Source: Serpentinicella sp031432315
GTDB lineage: Bacteria; Bacillota; Clostridia; Peptostreptococcales; Natronincolaceae
Assembly (NCBI RefSeq): GCF_031432315.1
Contig: NZ_JAVKGO010000011.1
Location: 1-64,000, forward strand
DNA: 64,000 nucleotides
Direction of reading: 5' to 3'
Numbering within the stretch: the first letter of the stretch is position 1; every line of letters begins with the position of its first letter. The notes beneath the pieces are model-generated. The model was not told the origin of the DNA. It made no database searches and saw only the letters and a list, made by a program, of their open reading frames with translations. Positions 26,228 to 35,671 of this stretch are shown here, piece by piece. A program made the position numbers and the translations under genes.

Positions 26228-26650
26228 ATGAATATAAAGCGTATAAGTAACTTTGATCTTTTTGAAAAAGCTCATGAAATAAGAAAAATCGTTTTTGTAG
26301 AGGAACAAAATGTGGACCCAAAAGAAGAATTTGATGAATATGAAACAAGTAGTGATCATGTTCTGGTGTATGATGGAAAAGTACCAGTAGGTACCGGACG
26401 GTTAAGAATCCTGGATGATACGGCAAAATTAGAAAGAATTTGTGTGTTAGAAAAGTATCGAAAAAAAGGATTTGGTGAGGATATTGTAAAAGCTTTAGAG
26501 GAAATAGCAAAGGAACGGGGTATAAAAAAAGGAAAACTTAATGCACAAACCCATGCGGAAAATTTTTATGAAAAACTCGGATATAAACGGACTTCTAACG
26601 TGTTTATGGAAGCAGGAATACCTCATGTAACAATGACGAAGAAGTTATAA
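26228..26650 (+). CDS. GNAT family N-acetyltransferase (YjcF-like)
   Basis: A 140-residue GNAT-fold protein. The acetyl-CoA-binding motif A appears as LERICVLEKYRKKGFGEDIV (about residues 78-97), with motif B near NAQTHAENFYEKLGY. The N-terminal EIRKIVFVEEQNVDPKEEFD matches the YjcF/ElaA group. Substrate unknown. ATG after AAAGGAATTG. Confidence 0.9.
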   Translation: MNIKRISNFDLFEKAHEIRKIVFVEEQNVDPKEEFDEYETSSDHVLVYDGKVPVGTGRLRILDDTAKLERICVLEKYRKKGFGEDIVKALEEIAKERGIKKGKLNAQTHAENFYEKLGYKRTSNVFMEAGIPHVTMTKKL

Positions 26651-26678
26651 TAATTATTTAATTCAAGGAGGCGATAAT

Positions 26679-27200
26679 GTGCTTGATTTATTAATGAAGA
26701 GAAGAAGTATTAGAAAATACACAGAGCAAAAAGTGGAGCAAGAAAAAGTTGATCAAATTATGAAGGCTGCTTTGCTATCCCCGTCATCAAAAAGCAGACG
26801 TCCGTGGGAGTTTATTGTTGTAACTGATGAAGAAATTATTACACAGCTTTCTAAAGCCAAAGCCCATGGTTCAACATTCCTAAGTGGAGCACCCCTAGCG
26901 ATTGTTGTTCTTGCAGATGAAGAAAAGTGCGATGTTTGGATTGAAGATACATCCATAGCGTCGACAATTATACAATTAATGGCAGAGCATTTGGGATTGG
27001 GCTCTTGCTGGATACAAATTAGAATGCGGGAACATAACCACGAGATATCTGCAGAACAATACACAAGAGAAATTTTTAGCTTGACAGAGAATATGCGTGT
27101 GGAGTCGATCATTGGGTTAGGTTATCCGAATGAAGAAAAAGCGGCCTATAAAGAGGAAGATTTAGATTTTACTAAAATACATGTAAATACATATTTTTAA
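26679..27200 (+). CDS. nitroreductase family FMN oxidoreductase
   Basis: A 173-residue NAD(P)H- and FMN-dependent enzyme. Start region MLDLLMKRRSIRKYTEQKVE contains the RRSIRKY FMN-phosphate motif; SPSSKSRRPWEFIVV and the late HLGLGSCWIQIR segment are typical. Physiological substrate unknown. GTG start after AAGGAGGC. It is 28 bases after the GNAT gene and 16 before ecsA, so these may be one operon. Confidence 0.9.
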   Translation: MLDLLMKRRSIRKYTEQKVEQEKVDQIMKAALLSPSSKSRRPWEFIVVTDEEIITQLSKAKAHGSTFLSGAPLAIVVLADEEKCDVWIEDTSIASTIIQLMAEHLGLGSCWIQIRMREHNHEISAEQYTREIFSLTENMRVESIIGLGYPNEEKAAYKEEDLDFTKIHVNTYF

Positions 27201-27216
27201 AACACTGGAGGTAGAA

Positions 27217-27951
27217 ATGGAAATATTAAAAGTCAATTCAGTAACTTCAGGGTATGATAAGGAAAGTATATTGAAAGAAGTATCTCTTAATATAGACAAA
27301 GGTAAGATTGTGGGACTCATAGGTTCAAATGGGGCTGGAAAAACTACTTTGATTAAAACAATTCTTGGGATATTACCTATTATGTCCGGGAGCATAGATC
27401 TCTTGGGTAAAAATGTTTTAGAGTTTCCTGAGAATTTAAAAAATGAAATGGCGTACATACCTGAAACACCACTATTATATGACGAGTTTACATTGTTTGA
27501 ACATCTTCAATTTACAGCTATGGCCCACGATATAGAAAAAAGTGTATTTACTGAGCGCATGAATGAATTACTTGAACAATTTAATATGAAAGATAAGCTG
27601 CATCATTTTCCCAATACCTTTTCAAAGGGAATGAAACAGAAAGTAATGATTATGTGTGCATTTCTGTATAATCCTTCCCTTTTAATTGTAGATGAGCCCT
27701 TTATAGGATTAGATCCAACAGCTATTAGTCTTTTAATAAAGCAAATACAACAGAAAAGAGAAAAAGGTATGGGTATTTTATTATGTACCCATGTGTTAGA
27801 TACAGCTGAAAAAATTTGTGATGAATTTGTCCTTATAAATGATGGAAAGGTTATAATATCTGGTGGATTAAAAGTGTTACAAGAGCAGTCAGGGTTAATT
27901 GAACAGTCTTTAACTGATATTTTTTGTAATGTAATGGGGGCAAAGACATGA
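27217..27951 (+). CDS. ecsA: ABC transporter ATPase, EcsA-like
   Basis: A 244-residue ATPase. Walker A GSNGAGKT, signature FSKGMKQKV and Walker B LLIVDEPFIGLDP are intact. Size and pairing match EcsA (about 247). In Bacillus, EcsAB affects secretion, regulated proteolysis and sporulation. The stop overlaps the start of ecsB (ATGA). ATG after GGAGG. Confidence 0.88.
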   Translation: MEILKVNSVTSGYDKESILKEVSLNIDKGKIVGLIGSNGAGKTTLIKTILGILPIMSGSIDLLGKNVLEFPENLKNEMAYIPETPLLYDEFTLFEHLQFTAMAHDIEKSVFTERMNELLEQFNMKDKLHHFPNTFSKGMKQKVMIMCAFLYNPSLLIVDEPFIGLDPTAISLLIKQIQQKREKGMGILLCTHVLDTAEKICDEFVLINDGKVIISGGLKVLQEQSGLIEQSLTDIFCNVMGAKT

Positions 27952-29201
27952 ATCCTGTTTATTTGCTTTGGAAAAAAAGAATGATATATCTAGTAAAAAC
28001 CTATTATAAATTTATTAGATTTCAAATAGACTGGATAATTATGATTTATGTCCTACTACTTGTAGGGGGACTTGTGTATTTAAACATTGAGACAATACCA
28101 AAGTTAAGTGAAATCATACAGAATAATATTTTACTATATGCATTGTATCCCTTTTTAATTGTCTACATAGTACTTTCCGGCAAATTTATCGCATATTTAA
28201 AACCTGCAGATGAGTTTTTCTTGAGTCCCCTTAATGAGTTAGGAAAGAAGTTTGCAAAGTATTCCTTCCTTCTAAATATGGGTACACATGTGTTAAAGTG
28301 GACCGTGTTATCTAGTATAGCTATCTTATTATATAAAGGGATTTCGGATTTTTCAGTTAAGACTTATTTACCACTGTACTTATGGGGCCTGTTTATAAAA
28401 TTAACTTTTATTAATACCCGATTTATCCTTCAGCAACAAAGAGGTAAGTGGGTACGCCGAGGGCTTAAACTATTATTTTTCTGGACTGCATGGACGCTAG
28501 CGCTCTATTTCACACCTATGTTTTTGATGGAAAGAATATCATTGTATTCAAGCTTAATTTTAATTTTTTGTGCGATAACTTTTTGGTTAATTACAACTTA
28601 TTTTATAAATAAGATACAGCTAGATTGGGGACGTTGGATACAAGAGGAGTCGGATATGCGGTCAGATCAATTTTCTATTCTTTTAGGTAGACCACCAGAA
28701 AAGAAAAAGCAGTTTAGAAAGAAAACTTTTTCAATTTTCAGTGGTGTTCGATTGATCCCATTTACAAAAGAAGGGGCTTTATATTTATTATATTTTAGAA
28801 AATTAACACGCAATACAGGAAATTTAATGCTATTGCTTCAACTTACTGTAATTGCACTGGGTACGGTTTTCATATCTAATAATCAAATAATTTTTATAAT
28901 TGTATTAATGTTTGTTATGTTTATTATGTCAGACTTTTTAGTAAGTATTTGGAGTGAGATAAAAGATCTTGTATGGTTTAACATTTATCCTTTTAGCAAT
29001 AAACAAAAAGAGAAAGTTTTAACCCTAGGTCCATTCATTGTTTTGGGAACCTTAGTAGGAATAGTTAGTTTGATAAATATTTTATATAATGGATCAATTA
29101 TCCATCCTGCAACGGACATTATTGCTATACTTCTTTGGAGTATACTTTGTATTGTAATACAAATAAATATCTTTTTATTTAAGAATAAAGGTAATATATA
29201 A
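27948..29201 (+). CDS. ecsB: ABC transporter permease, EcsB-like
   Basis: A 417-residue protein with about ten membrane segments. The N-terminal LWKKRMIYLVKTYYKFIRFQ resembles EcsB, and the four-base overlap with the EcsA-like gene supports the pair. The cytoplasmic loop around residues 228-265 is basic (GRPPEKKKQFRKKTF). Exact substrate unknown. A strong terminator follows. Confidence 0.85.
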   Translation: MNPVYLLWKKRMIYLVKTYYKFIRFQIDWIIMIYVLLLVGGLVYLNIETIPKLSEIIQNNILLYALYPFLIVYIVLSGKFIAYLKPADEFFLSPLNELGKKFAKYSFLLNMGTHVLKWTVLSSIAILLYKGISDFSVKTYLPLYLWGLFIKLTFINTRFILQQQRGKWVRRGLKLLFFWTAWTLALYFTPMFLMERISLYSSLILIFCAITFWLITTYFINKIQLDWGRWIQEESDMRSDQFSILLGRPPEKKKQFRKKTFSIFSGVRLIPFTKEGALYLLYFRKLTRNTGNLMLLLQLTVIALGTVFISNNQIIFIIVLMFVMFIMSDFLVSIWSEIKDLVWFNIYPFSNKQKEKVLTLGPFIVLGTLVGIVSLINILYNGSIIHPATDIIAILLWSILCIVIQINIFLFKNKGNI

Positions 29202-29216
29202 TCGTAATAAAAGCTC

Positions 29217-29256
29217 AAACCTTGTAGAACCATGCTGGTTCTACAAGGTTTTTTTA
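29217..29256 (+). terminator. strong intrinsic terminator after ecsB
   Basis: A 16-base perfect stem (AAACCTTGTAGAACCA and its complement) with loop TGC and a T7-type run. Confidence 0.93.
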
Positions 29257-29409
29257 TGGAAAATAAAAGCGTTGTCAATTACAGTATCCATATTTACTTC
29301 ATTGTATAATTACTAGCGTGTATTTCAAGTTGATTAAACACAAAAAAATAAATATGAACTGGAAATATGGAGAATAATAAAAAGAAGATATAGGATTGAA
29401 GGTGATAAA

Positions 29410-29526
29410 ATGACAAGATATATTATAATGCTCTTTAGTTCTGTGGCAATTGTAATTGGATTTGGTTACTTCTATATAAAAATAAAAGATATTGTTAAGG
29501 ACAAGGATGGCAGTAAGGAAGAATGA
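29410..29526 (+). CDS. 38-aa single-helix membrane peptide
   Basis: ATG after GAAGGTG with 4-base spacing. The product starts MTRYIIMLFSSVAIVIGFGY and ends in a charged KDIVKDKDGSKEE tail, so one membrane helix. It ends just before the ribosome binding site of the propeller lipoprotein gene, which suggests coupling. No family recognised. Confidence 0.55.
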   Translation: MTRYIIMLFSSVAIVIGFGYFYIKIKDIVKDKDGSKEE

Positions 29527-29540
29527 TAGGAGTGGTTACA

Positions 29541-30878
29541 GTGAAAAAAGGAAGCTGTTTTATCATAATTTTACTATTTATGATAGTCATATTAATTGGG
29601 TGCGGCAGGGAGGAAGATCCCCAGCAGCAGGAAGCAATTGAATCAGCCCTAGAAAGATTAGAAGAAGTAGAAGCAGTTGCAGATATAGGACGCATTACTG
29701 GTGTGCGAGTAGAAGAAGGTATATTTTATTTTACAGGGGTCGAAGAAAACTATTTTAATTTTTATGCTTTGGATCTAGCAGATTTTGAATTAACATTAAT
29801 TCACGAAAGAATTGGTCGTTATGATTCATTTATTCCGATAAAAAAAAATGAGGCTTTACTTGTAGACAGCGAGGGACAATTACTTCACAGAAGCGGTGTA
29901 GAAGACAAGAAAATAGATGAGGAAATTACTTTTACTAGAAGTCCAAATGTTCGTATATCTCCTGATGAAAGCCTTGTTTTATATACAAAGGGACCCACTG
30001 AAAATGCACATTTATACTTATATAATATACAAGAGAACAATAGAATTTTAGTAAAGGATAGTATGAGTGAAGAAGAAGTTAAAACATTCTCTTACAAAAC
30101 AAGATGGAGTCCATTAGGAAATTATTTTGTTGTCAACCATAATCAGATTTATGACATTGAGGGGAATCTATATTATGAAGTGGATGCAACAACGACAAAT
30201 TGGGGACCAAATGATGAACATCTTGTATTTATAAAAATGCCTGACAATCCCATTGAAGAAGTAATTTTTACATCCCATTGGGAATCATACATTGGGTATG
30301 AAATGGTACTTCTTTCCCTAGAAAGTAAAGAAGAGAAAACGATCTTTACAAGACCGGAGGGAATGGTAGATGTTTTTGAAAATATACAATGGAGTCAGGA
30401 AGGGTCGAGGGTTGGTATATCCGTAGGGGAAATAATTCAAGGATCTGAAGGACAATTAGAGAAATTAAATTACGAAAAGGTTATGATTTACAATATTGAA
30501 CAAAAAGAAGCAACGAATGTAAGAAATATGCCCTATAACTTCTTTGACTTTTTATCTGAGAAATATATTTATGGTAGTAATCTTGGCGTAAGGGATGTAT
30601 TGGATATCATCGAACTTGAGACAAATGAACGTAAAACCTATAGCCATCCGGATATTTTAAATAATAGAGATATGTTTGCCATTGTGGAGGGTAGCATTGC
30701 TTATATAATAGAAGAAAATCAACTACTTAAAGTAAGTTTCGATGATTCAGAAGATATAATGTCAGAGGAAATTATCTATTTCCCCTGGGATGTGATGACT
30801 TTGTACAAAGATGAAAAAACAGCACGTTTTGTTGTCATTACAAATGAAAATAATGTTTTTGTCTTTGATGAGAATTAA
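29541..30878 (+). CDS. lipoprotein with TolB/WD40-like propeller repeats
   Basis: A 445-residue lipoprotein. The signal peptide ends VILIGC, with the lipidated Cys at residue 21. The rest has repeated beta-propeller blades with recognisable phrases: ISPDESLVLYTK, WSPLGNYFVV, WGPNDEHLVFI and WSQEGSRVGIS. GTG at 29541 is preferred because AGGAG lies 8 bases upstream. It probably binds a ligand or partner at the outer membrane face. Function unknown. Confidence 0.82.
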   Translation: MKKGSCFIIILLFMIVILIGCGREEDPQQQEAIESALERLEEVEAVADIGRITGVRVEEGIFYFTGVEENYFNFYALDLADFELTLIHERIGRYDSFIPIKKNEALLVDSEGQLLHRSGVEDKKIDEEITFTRSPNVRISPDESLVLYTKGPTENAHLYLYNIQENNRILVKDSMSEEEVKTFSYKTRWSPLGNYFVVNHNQIYDIEGNLYYEVDATTTNWGPNDEHLVFIKMPDNPIEEVIFTSHWESYIGYEMVLLSLESKEEKTIFTRPEGMVDVFENIQWSQEGSRVGISVGEIIQGSEGQLEKLNYEKVMIYNIEQKEATNVRNMPYNFFDFLSEKYIYGSNLGVRDVLDIIELETNERKTYSHPDILNNRDMFAIVEGSIAYIIEENQLLKVSFDDSEDIMSEEIIYFPWDVMTLYKDEKTARFVVITNENNVFVFDEN

Positions 30879-30896
30879 CTAGCATATTACAGATTT

Positions 30897-30926
30897 ACGC
30901 TCTTGTCCAAGAGCGTATTTTTATTT
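30897..30926 (+). terminator. intrinsic terminator after propeller lipoprotein
   Basis: Stem ACGCTCTT / AAGAGCGT with a 4-base loop, followed by ATTTTTATTT. Confidence 0.8.
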
Positions 30927-30954
30927 AAAGAATTATGTAATTTTATAGCAAAAT

Positions 30955-30983
30955 TTGCAGGAATTTTTGTATTTTTGGATAAT
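30955..30983 (+). promoter_or_regulatory. promoter candidate of first PAS kinase
   Basis: TTGCAG and GATAAT with 17-base spacing, 55 bases before the ATG of the first kinase. Confidence 0.5.
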
Positions 30984-31038
30984 AGTACTAAGATGTTATA
31001 ACTACAATATTATTTAAATAATTTCTTGGGGGAACATC

Positions 31039-33069
31039 ATGACGAATACTAATTTACAAGCGCTTGAAGCGGAACTAAAGCAACTTAGAGAAGAAAATAA
31101 AAAGTTAAAAATGGAGCTAAAAAGCTACGAAGATCTTAATGAAAGCCTTCATTCTAATATATTTGAGAACATAAGTGCTATTTTACTGTTGATAGATCAA
31201 GCGTCTGGAAATATTGTTGAAGTAAATGATGCAGCGCTTCAATTTTATGGTTATACAAAACAGGAAATAACCAAAATGAATATAAAAGAGATAGATGGTT
31301 TGACGAAAGAACAAAGAGACAGAAAAGTCGGTAAAAACAGAGAAGATAATCAGGGAAAATTCTACGTACAACATCGCATAAAAAGCGGAGAATTAAGAGA
31401 TGTAGAAGCAATCGGTGGGGTTGTAAATATAAGTGGTAGGGATTATATTTATGGGATTATAGAAGACGTCACTGATAAAAATAAAAAATTACAACTACTA
31501 AATGAAAGTGAAAAAAAATTCAAAGAACTTTTTAATAATATAAATGACGCTATATACTTCTTAAAAATAGGTGAAGATGGTAAGATGGGTAATTTCTTAG
31601 AGGTCAATACTAAGGGTTACACTCGGCTAGGATATACATATGAAGAAATACTTCATATGTCGGCAAAGGATATTAGTGTTTTGGACGAGGAAACCCTACA
31701 AGAACTTGTTTATAAAGTGAGAAGAGAAGGGAAGGTTACCTTTGAATCAACACATATTACAAAATCAGGACAACATATCCCCGTTGATGTTATTACCAAT
31801 GAATTTGATTTTTCAGGGGAAAAAGCAACCATTATTGTAGCCAGAGACATTACGGAACGGAAGCGCTTTGAAAAAAGCTTAAAAGAAAATGCAGAAAAAC
31901 AAGAAAAGATTATATCATTTCTCCCGGATGCCGTATTTTTAGTAGATCAAGAAGAAAACGGCAAAATTCAATTTGTAAATGACTTTGGTGTAAAATTATT
32001 AGGTTATGAATCTCCCGATGAATTAATTGGTGAACAATATATAGATATTGTTCACCCGGACTTTAAAGCTATTGTTAAAGAGCGTTGCTCGAAGCTTAAG
32101 TATGAACAAAACCTAGTAGGGCTAAGTGAAATTAAATACGCAAATAAAAATGGAGAAGAAGTTAATGTAGAAACTACAGGCTTAAAAATCCCTTATGAGG
32201 AGGGACATGTTGTTTTAGTCGTTTCTAGAGATATTACCGAACGAAAAAATTTAGAGGAAAGGATTGCGATGGATAAGCTTAGAACAGAGTTCTTTGCAAA
32301 TCTTTCCCATGAGTTAAGAACACCCCTAAATGTTATATTGGGTAGTTTACAATTAAATGACTTGTACATAGAAGATGATAAAGATAACCCGAATTATCCA
32401 AAATACAAAAAGACTGCGGAACGTATGAAAAGAAATTGTTTTAGATTGTTGCGTTTAGTAAATAATTTAATAGATATTACCAGGATTGATTCTGGTTTTT
32501 ACAATGTAGAGCTCGAAAATTATGATATCGTAACCCTTATAAAAAATATTGTTACTTCAGTAGAAGATTATGTGCATAATCAAAATATAAAACTAAGGTT
32601 TCATTCGAGTTTAGAACATGGGGTAGTAGCATGTGATCCTGAGAAAATTGAACGTATTTTATTAAATCTTCTGTCGAATGCAATTAAATTTACTGATTCG
32701 GGAGGAAGTATAGAAGTAAGCATTGACAGCGATCATAAAGATATAGTGATAAAAGTTAAGGATTCGGGAAGAGGAATACCTGAAGAAAAGAAAGAATCCA
32801 TTTTTGAACGATTTGTTCAAGTAGATAAATCTTTAACAAGAAACCATGAGGGTAGCGGCATAGGACTATCTCTTGTAAAAGCCTTAGTGGAGATGCATGG
32901 TGGTAGTGTAGAAGTAGAAAGCACTTTTAAAAAAGGTAGTGCATTTATCATTAGATTACCATTAAAGTATGTAGAAAATTGTAATTCTAATCAATGCAAA
33001 GTTAATAATTATGACAGCTTTAACATTGAAAGAATGTTTATTGAGTTTTCAGATATATATACTAAGTAA
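31039..33069 (+). CDS. orphan PAS-domain sensor histidine kinase (active type)
   Basis: A 676-residue soluble kinase with no membrane segment. An N-terminal coiled coil (1-42) is followed by three PAS domains (about 45-150, 160-280, 285-405), a HisKA domain (about 414-480) and a HATPase (about 525-650). The phospho-acceptor is H424 in FFANLSHELRTP. N-box LLNLLSNAIKF, G1 DSGRGIPEE, F-box IFERFVQVD and G2 GSGIGLSLVKAL are intact. No response regulator lies nearby. The tail ends NIERMFIEFSDIY, a motif shared with the next kinase. Orphan soluble PAS kinases in clostridia often feed Spo0A; that role here is inference. Confidence 0.93.
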   Translation: MTNTNLQALEAELKQLREENKKLKMELKSYEDLNESLHSNIFENISAILLLIDQASGNIVEVNDAALQFYGYTKQEITKMNIKEIDGLTKEQRDRKVGKNREDNQGKFYVQHRIKSGELRDVEAIGGVVNISGRDYIYGIIEDVTDKNKKLQLLNESEKKFKELFNNINDAIYFLKIGEDGKMGNFLEVNTKGYTRLGYTYEEILHMSAKDISVLDEETLQELVYKVRREGKVTFESTHITKSGQHIPVDVITNEFDFSGEKATIIVARDITERKRFEKSLKENAEKQEKIISFLPDAVFLVDQEENGKIQFVNDFGVKLLGYESPDELIGEQYIDIVHPDFKAIVKERCSKLKYEQNLVGLSEIKYANKNGEEVNVETTGLKIPYEEGHVVLVVSRDITERKNLEERIAMDKLRTEFFANLSHELRTPLNVILGSLQLNDLYIEDDKDNPNYPKYKKTAERMKRNCFRLLRLVNNLIDITRIDSGFYNVELENYDIVTLIKNIVTSVEDYVHNQNIKLRFHSSLEHGVVACDPEKIERILLNLLSNAIKFTDSGGSIEVSIDSDHKDIVIKVKDSGRGIPEEKKESIFERFVQVDKSLTRNHEGSGIGLSLVKALVEMHGGSVEVESTFKKGSAFIIRLPLKYVENCNSNQCKVNNYDSFNIERMFIEFSDIYTK

Positions 33070-33087
33070 TAAGAATAAGACAAAAAG

Positions 33088-33129
33088 AAATTGACTAGTG
33101 AAAATATAAATAATCTAGTCAATTTTTTA
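33088..33129 (+). terminator. intrinsic terminator between the two kinases
   Basis: Stem ATTGACTAG / CTAGTCAAT with a 16-base loop and a T6 run separates the two kinase genes. Confidence 0.75.
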
Positions 33130-33140
33130 GAGATTACTAT

Positions 33141-33170
33141 TTACAATATTTATCATAAAAGGGATATAAT
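33141..33170 (+). promoter_or_regulatory. promoter candidate of second PAS kinase
   Basis: TTACAA and TATAAT with 18-base spacing, 43 bases before the ATG. Confidence 0.5.
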
Positions 33171-33213
33171 CATAAAATAAAAATTTTTAAATTTTATTAT
33201 TCGGGGGACTGGG

Positions 33214-35265
33214 ATGCAAAATAAGCTAAAGATCTTACAACAAGAGATTAATCAATTAAAAGAGGAAAATAACAAACTAAGATTAAATTTAAAAGAACGT
33301 GAAACAAACCTAAATATAATATCGAAAAATGAGATTCTAAATGACCTCAATATGATACAGCTAGTAGTAGACGTAGAGAATGGTGATATCGTTGATGCGA
33401 GCAGAGAAGCAATAGATTTTTACGGATATACAAGAGAAGAATTTAAAAGCATGAGCATAAAAAATATCAATCCTTTTGTCTCGCAATCTGATATAAATGA
33501 GATGAAGGAGGATATTAGGAAAAATAAAATAAAAACTTTATACTTGATTAATCGATTAAAGAGTGGTCGATTAAAAGACGTAAAAGTAGTGATGTGTCCG
33601 ATAAAAATTAATGATAAGCAGTATCTATATGCCCTTATTAGTGATATGACAGATGAAATTAATTACTTTAATGAATTAAATCGAAGTAAAGAAAAATATA
33701 AAGCACTATTTCAAAATATAAATGATGCCCTTTACTTATTTTATATATATGAAGATGAAGGGGGAGATTTTTTAAAAGATGTTGCAGGTAATTTTGTTGA
33801 TGTGAATACTGAAGGATACACCCGACTTGGATATACCTATGAAGAAATGTTGAATATGGCACCGAAAGATATCAGTCGTTTTAGCCCAATAGAACTATTA
33901 CATCTTGCAGATAGTATTAATAAAAATCAAGTGAAAAACTTTGAGTCAGTACACATAGGAAAAGGTGGAACGAGAATTCCTGTAGATGTACTAACCCATG
34001 ATTTTCACTTAGAAGGGAAAAGAGCGAGTTTAATCGTTGCCCGAGACATTACTGAAAGGAAAAGGTTAGAAGCAGACTTGAAGCTCTATGCAGAAAAACA
34101 AGAAAAGATTTTTTCTTTTCTTCCGGATGCGGTGCTTATAGTGGATATAGATAGTAAAAGATTTAAATTTGCAAATGATGCTGCACTAAATCTATTAGAC
34201 TATAAGACTAGTGAAGAACTAACTGGTTTAACATATTATAATATCGTTCACCCAGATTATACAAATAAAGTAGAGGCTCGTTTTGAAAAATTAAAAGCGC
34301 AAAATGGCGTTGCACCTCTAAATAAGACTAGATATATTAAAAGGGATGGGGAGGAAGTTAATGTTGAAGTTACAGCCATAAAGATTCCCTTTGATGATGG
34401 AGAGGCAGCAGTGATTGTCGCAAAGGATATGACTGAGAAAGAGCTATTACTGGAACATCTTGGATTGGATCAACTAAGAACTGAATTTTTTTCCAATGTA
34501 TCAAATGAACTAAGAACGCCCTTAAACGTATTATTAGGCAGTTTACAGCTACATGATTTATATATAGATTCTGATCGTGAAAATAAAAACCATCAAAAAT
34601 ATAAAAAGACTTCAGAAAGAATGAAGAAAAACTGCTATAGGTTGTTACGAATTGTAAATAACTTAATTGATATTACATGTATTGACTCTGGTTTTTATAC
34701 ACTTAACCTACAACAGTATGATATAGTTGAATTGATTAAAAGTATTGTAAACTCAGTGCAAGACTATGTAAAAAATCAAGGGTTAACACTAAAGTTTGAA
34801 TCCGATTTAGAAGAAGGGATCGTTGTATGTGATCCTGAAAAAATTGAGCGAGTTATATTAAACCTATTATCAAATGCAGTTAAGTTCACGGATATAGGTG
34901 GAAAAATAATATTAAAGGTAACAAGGGAAAAAGACAATATACTTATTGTGGTAAAAGATTCTGGGAGAGGAATTCCCAAAGAAAAACTAGATTTTATATT
35001 TGATAGATTTGTTCAAGTAGATAAATCTATGACAAGAAGTCATGAAGGAAGTGGAATAGGACTTTCTCTGGTTAAGGCACTAGTTGAAATGCATGGTGGG
35101 AAAATCAATGTATTAAGTGGGTTGAATGAAGGCAGCGAGTTTCAGTTAAAATTACCAATTAAAATAGTTAAAGCAGAGGAACGTTATCAAGAACGTATTA
35201 CAGATAAGCATACTTTTAACATAGAGAGAATGTACATAGAGTTTTCAGATATATATAATAAATAA
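33214..35265 (+). CDS. PAS histidine kinase paralogue lacking the phospho-acceptor His
   Basis: A 683-residue paralogue of the preceding kinase with the same layout: coiled coil, three PAS domains, dimerisation domain, HATPase. The acceptor position is Asn (N431) in FFSNVSNELRTP where the upstream kinase has His; the codon is AAT, not CAT. ATP-binding boxes are intact (ILNLLSNAVKF, DSGRGIPKE, IFDRFVQVD, GSGIGLSLVKAL). It keeps the C-terminal NIERMYIEFSDIY tail. ATG after CGGGGGACTGGG. Likely unable to autophosphorylate in the normal way; it could act as a partner or regulator of the upstream kinase. Confidence 0.9.
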   Translation: MQNKLKILQQEINQLKEENNKLRLNLKERETNLNIISKNEILNDLNMIQLVVDVENGDIVDASREAIDFYGYTREEFKSMSIKNINPFVSQSDINEMKEDIRKNKIKTLYLINRLKSGRLKDVKVVMCPIKINDKQYLYALISDMTDEINYFNELNRSKEKYKALFQNINDALYLFYIYEDEGGDFLKDVAGNFVDVNTEGYTRLGYTYEEMLNMAPKDISRFSPIELLHLADSINKNQVKNFESVHIGKGGTRIPVDVLTHDFHLEGKRASLIVARDITERKRLEADLKLYAEKQEKIFSFLPDAVLIVDIDSKRFKFANDAALNLLDYKTSEELTGLTYYNIVHPDYTNKVEARFEKLKAQNGVAPLNKTRYIKRDGEEVNVEVTAIKIPFDDGEAAVIVAKDMTEKELLLEHLGLDQLRTEFFSNVSNELRTPLNVLLGSLQLHDLYIDSDRENKNHQKYKKTSERMKKNCYRLLRIVNNLIDITCIDSGFYTLNLQQYDIVELIKSIVNSVQDYVKNQGLTLKFESDLEEGIVVCDPEKIERVILNLLSNAVKFTDIGGKIILKVTREKDNILIVVKDSGRGIPKEKLDFIFDRFVQVDKSMTRSHEGSGIGLSLVKALVEMHGGKINVLSGLNEGSEFQLKLPIKIVKAEERYQERITDKHTFNIERMYIEFSDIYNK

Positions 35266-35290
35266 AGGCTGGAGTACTTTCCAGCCTTTG
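35264..35290 (+). terminator. intrinsic terminator after second kinase
   Basis: A 9-base stem AAAGGCTGG / CCAGCCTTT overlaps the stop codon; the T-run is weak. Confidence 0.6.
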
Positions 35291-35312
35291 TCAGTGAATT
35301 AGCTACTTTATG

Positions 35313-35543
35313 TTACCCTAATTTATTTACTTTTTTCACCCAAAAATCCCGATCTGTAATGTTACAGCTCGGGCATTTTTTTACGCCTAATTTTTTATCT
35401 TTTTGAAATATAACAGGCATAGAACAGTAAGGGCACCATAAATACTTTGTTTTTAACGTAACGCCCTCGGGGAGCACTTTATCCTTTACAACCTTTGATT
35501 TTGGAACGAGGTCAAATAAGCTAAACGAGTCTTTGTTGTCCAT
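35313..35543 (-). CDS. small zinc-ribbon protein, 76 aa
   Basis: Contains two CxxC pairs, WCPYCSMPV (about residues 36-44) and KCPSCNIT (about 56-63), typical of a zinc ribbon. No other domain. The ribosome binding site is weak (GGGTTGTG). It lies downstream of the leftward ahb operon by 130 bases and may or may not be co-transcribed. Function unknown. Confidence 0.75.
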   Translation of the reverse strand: MDNKDSFSLFDLVPKSKVVKDKVLPEGVTLKTKYLWCPYCSMPVIFQKDKKLGVKKCPSCNITDRDFWVKKVNKLG

Positions 35544-35671
35544 TATATGTCACAACCCTTCAAATCAAGATAAAACACATTACTTTAGCCTTTAGGAATT
35601 AAGTAATTATATTTATTTTACATCTTCTAAAGTATATCTTATTTAAATTAAATAAATAAGTCAATTTCTAT

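Noticed and set aside
33214..35265. Second kinase as a decaying pseudogene.
   Set aside because: Full length, no stops, ATP-binding boxes and C-terminal tail kept; only the acceptor residue is changed.
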